Origin: Firm-04 sp045617625
GTDB taxonomy: Bacteria; Bacillota; Clostridia; Oscillospirales; Ruminococcaceae
Length of the DNA: 64,000 nucleotides
Reading direction: 5' to 3'
NCBI GenBank assembly: GCA_045617625.1
Contig: JAZLJA010000012.1
Span: 62,001 to 126,000 of the forward strand
This document shows, in pieces, positions 58,346 to 64,000 of this stretch. The notes beneath the pieces are model-generated. The model had not been told where the DNA came from. It saw only the letters and a program-made list of their open reading frames with translations, and ran no database searches. Positions within the stretch are counted from its first letter, which is position 1. Each line of letters starts with the position of its first letter. Made by a program: the position numbers and the translations under genes.

Positions 58346-58873
58346 ATGAAACTGAACATTATGGCAAAAAAAATTCAAATCGGTTCCAGCTTCACGGACT
58401 ATGCCGAAAAGAAACTGAACCAGAAGCTCGACAAATTTTTTGAGGACGAAGCTGAAGCGAAAATCACCCTTGCAGAGCAGCGCGGTCAAATCGTTTTGGA
58501 ACTGACCGTCAAGGCAGGCAACATGATTTACCGTGCAGAGCAGAGTGCTGTTGACAAAAACGATGCCCTCGACACCGCCATCGACAAGATCATCCGCAAG
58601 ATTCGCCGCAATAAGACCCGTCTGGGCAAGCGCATCAAGGAATCTGCACTTTCGGAGCAGTTTGCAGATGTCGTCGAGGAGCAGACCGAATACAATGTCA
58701 TCCGCACAAAATCGTTCCGTCTGCACCCCATGAGTGTGGAAGAAGCGATCCTGCAAATGAATATGCTCGGACACTCTTTCTTCCTGTTCATGAACGGGGA
58801 AACGGGCGCAACCAATGTCGTGTATCGCCGCGATGACGGAGACTATGCGGTTTTGGAGCCCACTGCGGAATAA
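58346..58873 (+). CDS. hpf: ribosome hibernation-promoting factor, long form
   Basis: Long-form HPF dimerises 70S ribosomes into inactive 100S particles. The 175-residue protein has the N-terminal S30AE domain (1-100, KKIQIGSSFTDYAEKKLNQKLDKFF), a short linker, and the C-terminal dimerisation domain (about 118-172, VIRTKSFRLHPMSVEEAILQMNMLGHSFFLF). AAGGAGG lies 7 bases before the ATG at 58346; a TTG 6 bases upstream is less likely. It stands alone between its promoter and a terminator. Confidence 0.96.
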   Translation: MKLNIMAKKIQIGSSFTDYAEKKLNQKLDKFFEDEAEAKITLAEQRGQIVLELTVKAGNMIYRAEQSAVDKNDALDTAIDKIIRKIRRNKTRLGKRIKESALSEQFADVVEEQTEYNVIRTKSFRLHPMSVEEAILQMNMLGHSFFLFMNGETGATNVVYRRDDGDYAVLEPTAE

Positions 58874-58892
58874 CCGCATCACATAAAAAATC

Positions 58893-58926
58893 AAACGGCG
58901 CACCTGATTTCGGGTGCTCCGTTTTT
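58893..58926 (+). terminator. hpf terminator
   Basis: AAACGG-C-GCACC pairs with GGTGC-T-CCGTTT, followed by a T5 tract. Confidence 0.85.
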
Positions 58927-58976
58927 GACTTTCGATCAATCCGATTGCTATATAATTCGTAGAGGGGCGAACATAC

Positions 58977-60341
58977 TCAATCCGTCTGCGGTGCTTCTTT
59001 CTCCGCGATGTGCCTGCACCACACGCCTCTGCGATAAAAAATGTATGACAGCAGCGTGCCCATACACCAACTGATCGGCCACGCGCCCCAAATGCCATCC
59101 GCACCATACGGCGTTTTCAGAATCCACGCCAGCACCACACGCATCACCAGATCCACCAGTGTCGCGATCATGAAATACACCATGCTCCCGCTGCCGCGAA
59201 TGATGCCGTCAGACAGGATCTTGATGCAGATGACAGCATAAAACGGCGACACCATGCGCAGAAAATGCAGCCCCGTTTCAAGCGCAAGCGCACTGCTTTC
59301 CGCGTCCATAAACAGCATCAGCAGCCATTTGCCGCACAGCAGATAGCACGCCGTGAACACTACCGCCGTTCCGCAGGACATCAGCAGCCCCGCGCGAAAG
59401 CCCTGCCGCACGCGGTCGGGCTTTGCTGCACCCAGATTTTGTGCCGTGAAGCTCGACATGCCGCTGCCGATGTTCGTAAAGCACGTTAATACGAATGTAT
59501 TGAGCTTGATTGCCGCCGAATATCCCGCGATGACCGACGAACCAAAGCTGTTGACAAACTTCTGAACAAACAAATTGCCCACCGAGATAAAACTCTGCTG
59601 CAAAATGCTTGGTATCGAAATTGACGCAATATCACGGAAATCGCGCCATGTGAAGCGTGATATTTTCCCCTGTTTCGGGATACCTTTGCTCTTTCGCCAC
59701 AGCACGATCAGCGCAAGAATACAGGCAAGCCCCTGCGCCAGAAACGTCGCCGACGCACAGCCTGCCACACCCATATCAAAACCGAGCACAAACAACAGAT
59801 CCAGCGCAATGTTGCCAAGCGACGAAAAAATCAGCAGATACAGCGGTGTTTTGCTGTCACCCAGACTGCTGAACAATCCCGTCGTCACATTATAAAGGTG
59901 AACGAACACAAATCCGGCATTGTAGATCTTCAGATAAAGATTGCCTGCCTCGAAGATGTTGTCAGGCGTTTCCACAAGCATCATCAGCGGACGGCTTGCC
60001 AGAACACCAAGCAGCGAAAGCGTCAGCGATATGACAAACCCACTGATGATCGCGGTTGAAATGCACGAATGCACGCGATTATACGCCTTGCTGCCATATA
60101 ATCTTGCAAGCACCACACTGCATCCGATCTGACTGCCGATCGCCACCGCCATAAACAGCATCGTGATGGGATAGCTTGCACCGATCGCCGCCAGCGCATC
60201 TTCGCCCACGCACGAACCCGCGATCGCGCTGTCCGCAATGCTGTATAACTGCTGAAAAAAGACGCTCAGGAACAGCGGCAGTGTAAAACGAATCAACACA
60301 CTGCCTGCCTTTCCCTGCGTCAGATCCTTTGCGGAGGACAT
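58977..60341 (-). CDS. MATE family efflux transporter
   Basis: This 454-residue protein has twelve predicted membrane helices in two halves. The N-terminal half has TLPLFLSVFFQQLYSIADSAIAG and AAIGASYPITMLFMAVAIG; the C-terminal half has SIPSILQQSFISVGNLFVQKFVNSFGSSVIAGYSAA. This is the MATE pattern of Firmicutes. Such proteins export drugs or metabolites using Na+ or H+. It is the last gene after two membrane-protein genes on the same strand, 27 bases away, so it probably shares the attenuator-bearing leader at 61.6-61.8 kb. Confidence 0.93.
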   Translation of the reverse strand: MSSAKDLTQGKAGSVLIRFTLPLFLSVFFQQLYSIADSAIAGSCVGEDALAAIGASYPITMLFMAVAIGSQIGCSVVLARLYGSKAYNRVHSCISTAIISGFVISLTLSLLGVLASRPLMMLVETPDNIFEAGNLYLKIYNAGFVFVHLYNVTTGLFSSLGDSKTPLYLLIFSSLGNIALDLLFVLGFDMGVAGCASATFLAQGLACILALIVLWRKSKGIPKQGKISRFTWRDFRDIASISIPSILQQSFISVGNLFVQKFVNSFGSSVIAGYSAAIKLNTFVLTCFTNIGSGMSSFTAQNLGAAKPDRVRQGFRAGLLMSCGTAVVFTACYLLCGKWLLMLFMDAESSALALETGLHFLRMVSPFYAVICIKILSDGIIRGSGSMVYFMIATLVDLVMRVVLAWILKTPYGADGIWGAWPISWCMGTLLSYIFYRRGVWCRHIAEKEAPQTD

Positions 60342-60368
60342 GAAAAATCGCGCTCCTTCTTCCTTTTT

Positions 60369-60752
60369 CTATTCCGTTTCAGATGATTTTCGCCGAAACA
60401 GTCGTTTGCACAGGCATCGGATGCGTTCCCACCATTCCCTGCATTTTGCAAGCAGTTTCTGACGTTTTCGGCGAATGGCGGCAAGAGTGCGTTCGTCATC
60501 GGGGAACCACCACTTCAGAAACAGCATCGCAATGCCGAACGTGAACAGTTTTTCAGGTGTACCGGGCATCCACAAAATTCCAAGATAAACCATTGCAACG
60601 CGCAGCAGCCAGCCGATATGCAGCGAATAGCCGATGCCCGCCGCGCAGTAAGCCCAGCCGTTGGTGCAAAACCACGCCGCCCCCACGCACAAAATCAGGT
60701 GCGGATTGGTCAGCGCACGCAGCCACGCATTCAGTTTGGGAGAGTGCCTCAT
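60369..60752 (-). CDS. small membrane protein with basic C-terminal tail, unknown function
   Basis: The product is a 127-residue protein with two to three hydrophobic segments (about 16-45, 48-62 and 68-82). A strongly basic, Arg/Lys/Trp-rich tail follows (RRKRQKLLAKCREWWERIR, then CLCKRLFRRKSSE). I recognise no family. The ATG overlaps the end of the upstream gene by 4 bases (ATGA), and the MATE gene follows after 27 bases, so it is the middle gene of a three-gene operon. Confidence 0.6.
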   Translation of the reverse strand: MRHSPKLNAWLRALTNPHLILCVGAAWFCTNGWAYCAAGIGYSLHIGWLLRVAMVYLGILWMPGTPEKLFTFGIAMLFLKWWFPDDERTLAAIRRKRQKLLAKCREWWERIRCLCKRLFRRKSSETE

Positions 60753-61588
60753 CGCTGCTCCTCCCTATCTGATTTTTCCACCACCGGAATGAATGCCGCC
60801 GCCAGCCGATTTTTCCCGCGCTGTTTGACATATGCCCAGCCGATCGTTGAAAATGCAGCAGCTCCGATGAAATTGACAAACAGATCTTTCATTGTGTCAC
60901 GCAAACCGATGTCCAGATAGCCGTTGATCACCTGTGTGGTGCCGTCAGCACAGGTGATGGTCGTTTGCGTGATATCCTGCAATGCCACGGGAATGTTCTG
61001 CGATGCCGCATCCAGCGTGACAGACTGAAACGCATATATAATAGTATCCTTCTGCATATCCAGCATGAGAAGATTGTCCATGCCATACTCAAAAAATTCC
61101 CAGAAAATGCCGATGGTCATGGAAAAGCAGAACGCCGTCAATGCCTGAAAGGTCGGAGAAAGCTGAAACTTGATGTTCGGGTTCTCGTTCAGCAGATCCA
61201 CCAGACAAAACCCGAATGCCGCGAACAAAAATCCGTTGACTGTGTGCAGCATCGAATCCCAGAACGCATATTTGATATAGTAGCACTCAATTTCACCCAG
61301 AATCTCCGCGCAGAAAATGAAGATCAGCACCGTGACCTCCAATGCGGTGGGCAGCTTGAGATGAAGTTTCTTTTCCACAAGCGGGGGCGCGAGAAACAGC
61401 ATCAGCGCAAGCAGACATACAAAAAAGCTCTCCCAAAGCCCCTGCATGGCCGACCGCACCGCCACCGCAAGAATCAGAATGCGCAAGATCGCCCAGACTG
61501 CAAACACCAGCCGCTTGCTTTTGATCTGAGAGATGAGCTCGGCGCGTGAAATGTGTGAAGCTGTGTGCGTTTTATGAGTGTGCCGCAT
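60749..61588 (-). CDS. YjdF/DUF2238-like integral membrane protein
   Basis: The 279-residue protein has about seven membrane segments. The block YAFWDSMLHTVNGFLFAAFG, with its WD...H motif, and GIFWEFFEYGMDNLLMLDMQ, with E and D residues in helices, resembles the E. coli YjdF/DUF2238 family. Function is unknown. The ATG at 61588 has AAGGAGG 6 bases upstream; longer in-frame extensions run into the attenuator and lack homology. It is the first gene of an operon that ends in the MATE transporter. Confidence 0.7.
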   Translation of the reverse strand: MRHTHKTHTASHISRAELISQIKSKRLVFAVWAILRILILAVAVRSAMQGLWESFFVCLLALMLFLAPPLVEKKLHLKLPTALEVTVLIFIFCAEILGEIECYYIKYAFWDSMLHTVNGFLFAAFGFCLVDLLNENPNIKFQLSPTFQALTAFCFSMTIGIFWEFFEYGMDNLLMLDMQKDTIIYAFQSVTLDAASQNIPVALQDITQTTITCADGTTQVINGYLDIGLRDTMKDLFVNFIGAAAFSTIGWAYVKQRGKNRLAAAFIPVVEKSDREEQR

Positions 61589-61669
61589 GGTGTGCCTCCT
61601 TATGTCAAGTGGGGTCTCCCTGCACATCATTCTGTCCTGCAAAAATGAAAATATGCCCGCTTGGGGCAG

Positions 61670-61695
61670 AAAAAAAGCAGGGTAAACACCCTGCT
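61670..61695 (-). promoter_or_regulatory. leader terminator (putative attenuator) before the YjdF/MATE operon
   Basis: AGCAGGGT-GTTT-ACCCTGCT on the minus strand is a perfect 8-bp hairpin followed directly by T7. It lies between the promoter (61792-61820) and the first gene (61588), so transcription would stop early unless antitermination occurs. A second small stem (GCCC/GGGC) follows it. Confidence 0.7.
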
Positions 61696-61791
61696 GCCAA
61701 GAAAATGAAAACAAATCATAGTGTGTAGAACAAAAGAAAGGAGACAACAAAACGAGTGAAAAATAACATAACATTATTTGTCACTATGGTT

Positions 61792-61820
61792 ATTATACAA
61801 CAAGACAGGCAAATCGTCAA
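61792..61820 (-). promoter_or_regulatory. promoter of the YjdF/MATE operon
   Basis: TTGACG (61820-61815) and TATAAT (61797-61792) have a 17-base spacer on the minus strand and give a leader of about 197 bases. The rest of the 61589-62093 gap holds this leader and the nifJ promoter and no gene. Confidence 0.8.
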
Positions 61821-61976
61821 CCGTTTTTTTGATTTTTCAATCCGATTTTCCGGATTTTCGGCAAGCTGCACAAATCAAACTTTGTAATTGTGATTCATTT
61901 TCGGCTATTGTCCGCAGTATTTGGGCAGATGCCAAAAACTCCCCCGTAAAATTCGCGTAAAAATCACGGAAATCCC

Positions 61977-62005
61977 TTTACAAGCCTGTCGTTTTGTGTT
62001 ATAAT
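61977..62005 (+). promoter_or_regulatory. nifJ promoter
   Basis: TTTACA (61977-61982) and TATAAT (62000-62005) with a 17-base spacer, about 88 bases before the ATG. Confidence 0.75.
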
Positions 62006-62093
62006 ATATGAGTGAAATTTTGCGTGGACGTGATTCTCTCTTTCACCGCGCAGATTCCCATTACTTTATATCTTCATAAGGAGGAACATTCCT

Positions 62094-64000
62094 ATGGCAA
62101 TCGTTCGTAACAAGAAGACGATGGACGGCAACAATGCTGCTGCTTACGTGTCCTACGCCTTCACGGAAGTCGCGGGCATTTACCCGATCACGCCTTCCAG
62201 CCCCATGGCTGACTATGTTGACCAGTGGGCAGCACAGGGTCAGAAGAACATCTTCGGCACCACTGTGAAAGTCCAGGAAATGCAGTCTGAAGCAGGTGCG
62301 GCAGGTACTGTCCACGGCTCTCTGAATGCAGGCGCACTCACCACCACTTACACCGCATCTCAGGGTCTGCTCCTGATGATTCCCAATATGTATAAAATTG
62401 CAGGCGAGCTGCTCCCCACAGTTTTCCATGTCTCCGCTCGCTGCGTCGCTTCCCACGCACTGAACATCTTCGGCGATCACTCCGACGTTTATGCCTGCCG
62501 TCAGACAGGTTTCGCAATGCTCGCTGAAACCAACCCGCAGGAAGTCATGGACCTCTCCGCAGTTGCACACCTCGCTGCAATCAAGGGCAGAGTTCCGTTC
62601 ATCAACTTCTTCGACGGCTTCCGCACCTCCCACGAGATCCAGAAGATCCAGGTCTGGGATTACGCTGACCTGAAGGAAATGTGCGATATGGATGCTGTCA
62701 AGGCATTCCGTGACCGTGCACTGAATCCTGAGCAGCCCACCATGCGCGGCTCTCACGAAAACGGCGATATCTTCTTCCAGCACCGTGAAGCCTGCAACTC
62801 TTACTACAATGCTGTTCCCGGCATCGTTGAAGAGTATATGGACAAAGTCAACGCAAAACTCGGCACCGATTACAAGCTGTTCAACTACTACGGCGCACCG
62901 GATGCTGAACGCGTCATCGTTGCTATGGGCTCCATCTGCGACGTTGCAGAAGAAGTCATCGACTACCTGAACGCAAAGGGCGAGAAGGTCGGTCTGGTCA
63001 AGGTTCGCCTGTTCCGTCCGTTCTCCGCTGAAAAGCTCGTTGCTGCAATTCCTGCAACTGCAAAGAAGATCGCTGTCCTCGACAGAACCAAGGAACCCGG
63101 CTCCCTCGGCGAACCGCTGTTCCTCGATGTTGTTGCTTCTCTGGCAGCAGCAGGCAAGTCCGATGTCAAGGTCATCGGCGGCCGCTACGGTCTGGGCTCC
63201 AAGGATACTCCTCCTGCAAGCGTGTTCGCAGTTTACGACGAACTTGCAAAGGATGCTCCGAAGGCACAGTTCACCCTCGGCATCAACGACGACGTCACCT
63301 GCCTCTCTCTCGCTGAGAAGGAAGCCCCCAACACCGCAGCAGAAGGCACCATCGAGTGTAAGTTCTGGGGTCTGGGCGGCGACGGTACTGTCGGTGCAAA
63401 CAAAGACTCCATCAAGATCATCGGCGACCACACCGATAAGTTCGTGCAGGCTTACTTCCAGTATGACTCCAAGAAAACAGGCGGTATCACCATTTCCCAC
63501 CTGCGTTTCGGCGACAAGCCCATCAAGAGCCCGTACTACATCAACAAGGCTGACTTCGTTGCATGCCACAACCCGTCTTACATCCTCAAGGGCTATAAGA
63601 TGGTCAATGATGTCAAGCCCGGCGGTGTGTTCCTCATCAACTGCCAGTGGGAAGCTGACGAGATCGGCAACTACCTGAATGCTGAGACCAAGCGTTACAT
63701 CGCAAAGAACAACATTCAGCTCTACCTCGTCAACGCAATCGACCTCGCCGCAAAGATCGGTCTGGGCAAGAGAACCAACACCGTTCTGCAGTCTGCATTC
63801 TTCTCCCTCTCCAAAGTGCTGCCTGAGGCTGAGGCTATCGGCTACATGAAGGAAAAGGCACAGAAGTTCATGAAGAAGGGTATCGAGATCGTTCAGATGA
63901 ACGAGGCTGCAATCGACGCAGGCGCAACCGCTTACGTCAAGGTTGAGATCCCTGCTGACTGGGCAAATGCACAGGATGATGCAAAGGCTTCCACCACCAA
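62094..64000 (+). CDS. nifJ: pyruvate:ferredoxin (flavodoxin) oxidoreductase, partial (3' end beyond window)
   Basis: PFOR converts pyruvate and CoA to acetyl-CoA, CO2 and reduced ferredoxin, a central step of anaerobic sugar fermentation. The first 635 residues are visible. Domain I contains TMDGNNAAAYVSYAFTEVAGIYPITPSSP and AGAAGTVHGSLNAGALTTTYTASQG. Domain II carries GRYGLGSKDTPPASVFAVYDEL. The start of the gamma-like domain III contains FWGLGGDGTVGANKDSIKIIG. The ferredoxin-like and thiamine-diphosphate domains lie beyond the edge. AAGGAGG lies 9 bases before the ATG. Codon use is strongly biased, as expected for a highly expressed enzyme. Confidence 0.97.
   Translation, partial: MAIVRNKKTMDGNNAAAYVSYAFTEVAGIYPITPSSPMADYVDQWAAQGQKNIFGTTVKVQEMQSEAGAAGTVHGSLNAGALTTTYTASQGLLLMIPNMYKIAGELLPTVFHVSARCVASHALNIFGDHSDVYACRQTGFAMLAETNPQEVMDLSAVAHLAAIKGRVPFINFFDGFRTSHEIQKIQVWDYADLKEMCDMDAVKAFRDRALNPEQPTMRGSHENGDIFFQHREACNSYYNAVPGIVEEYMDKVNAKLGTDYKLFNYYGAPDAERVIVAMGSICDVAEEVIDYLNAKGEKVGLVKVRLFRPFSAEKLVAAIPATAKKIAVLDRTKEPGSLGEPLFLDVVASLAAAGKSDVKVIGGRYGLGSKDTPPASVFAVYDELAKDAPKAQFTLGINDDVTCLSLAEKEAPNTAAEGTIECKFWGLGGDGTVGANKDSIKIIGDHTDKFVQAYFQYDSKKTGGITISHLRFGDKPIKSPYYINKADFVACHNPSYILKGYKMVNDVKPGGVFLINCQWEADEIGNYLNAETKRYIAKNNIQLYLVNAIDLAAKIGLGKRTNTVLQSAFFSLSKVLPEAEAIGYMKEKAQKFMKKGIEIVQMNEAAIDAGATAYVKVEIPADWANAQDDAKASTT

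Noticed and set aside
62061..63569. 502-codon minus-strand frame across nifJ
   Set aside because: Antisense shadow of a strongly codon-biased gene; Cys/His-rich nonsense composition with no motif.
1..64000. tRNA, rRNA, CRISPR arrays, transposases, phage genes
   Set aside because: I looked for cloverleaf ends, repeat-spacer patterns and DDE or recombinase motifs in the intergenic regions and translated frames and saw none. A covariance search could still find a small RNA.

Overview
The window reads as chromosomal DNA of a Gram-positive, spore-forming-lineage anaerobe of the class Clostridia, most likely an Oscillospiraceae/Ruminococcus-type gut or rumen bacterium. This is inferred from a dockerin-bearing BspA-like surface protein, the PyrK-PyrDB pair, pyruvate:ferredoxin oxidoreductase, SpoIVA with a SipL-like partner, dipicolinate synthase subunit B, an internally Zn-ribboned L28, strong Shine-Dalgarno sites and many TTGACA/TATAAT promoters. 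Base composition is moderately GC-rich, except for one AT-rich islet at about 43.9-44.5 kb. I saw no rRNA, tRNA, CRISPR array, transposase or phage gene.

Layout. 1-6.6 kb (minus): a partial HlyD-like adaptor, hfq, miaA, mutL, a MurL-like PP-loop protein and an ADP-ribosylglycohydrolase. 6.8-11.1 kb (minus): a Fur/Zur-type regulator with a strong promoter and Fur-family box, two unknown genes, a zinc ABC transporter and a small membrane protein. 11.3-13.7 kb: a leucine-rich-repeat protein ending in a dockerin. 13.8-19.6 kb (plus): pyrF-pyrK-pyrD, a histidine phosphatase and ruvX, then trmL and a DegV protein. 19.6-23.8 kb (minus): a ROK regulator and a YfhO-like membrane protein.

23.8-31.0 kb is the most unusual part. 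dpaB is preceded by only the C-terminal end of dpaA. The preceding, central piece of dpaA lies 5.4 kb away, next to an AraC gene. The two pieces would rejoin exactly at the conserved SKPGG/VDFEA motif. Between them sit a sugar ABC transporter (binding protein and two permeases, no ATPase), two uncharacterised genes and a 10-bp inverted repeat at the two junctions. The N-terminal half of dpaA is absent.

31.2-37.2 kb: HtrA protease with an OmpR-type two-component system, then CIRCE-groES-groEL. 37.4-40.5 kb: a P-type ATPase with a recognisable yybP-ykoY (manganese) riboswitch in its leader, and rpmB. 40.7-43.7 kb (plus): site-2 protease, scpA, scpB and a membrane-anchored unknown. 43.7-44.5 kb: a dispersed repeat, hairpins and an AT-rich gene broken by an in-frame stop behind a consensus promoter. 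44.5-46.4 kb: ECF S-component, second DegV protein and a tiny Cys/Asn/Gly-rich protein. 46.5-53.4 kb (minus): a probable sporulation operon, comprising a regulatory-like-domain protein, a SpoIID-like/peptidoglycan-binding protein, a second peptidoglycan-binding protein, an AI-2E-type permease, a SipL-like protein and SpoIVA, behind a sigma-E-like -10 element. 53.4-58.9 kb (plus): CPBP protease, a ParB-like/BMP fusion, a phosphoesterase, a cysteine-synthase homologue and long-form HPF. 59.0-61.8 kb (minus): MATE transporter with two membrane proteins, behind a leader containing an intrinsic terminator. 62.1 kb to the end: 5' part of nifJ/por.

All product names come from reading motifs by eye; no database search was possible.
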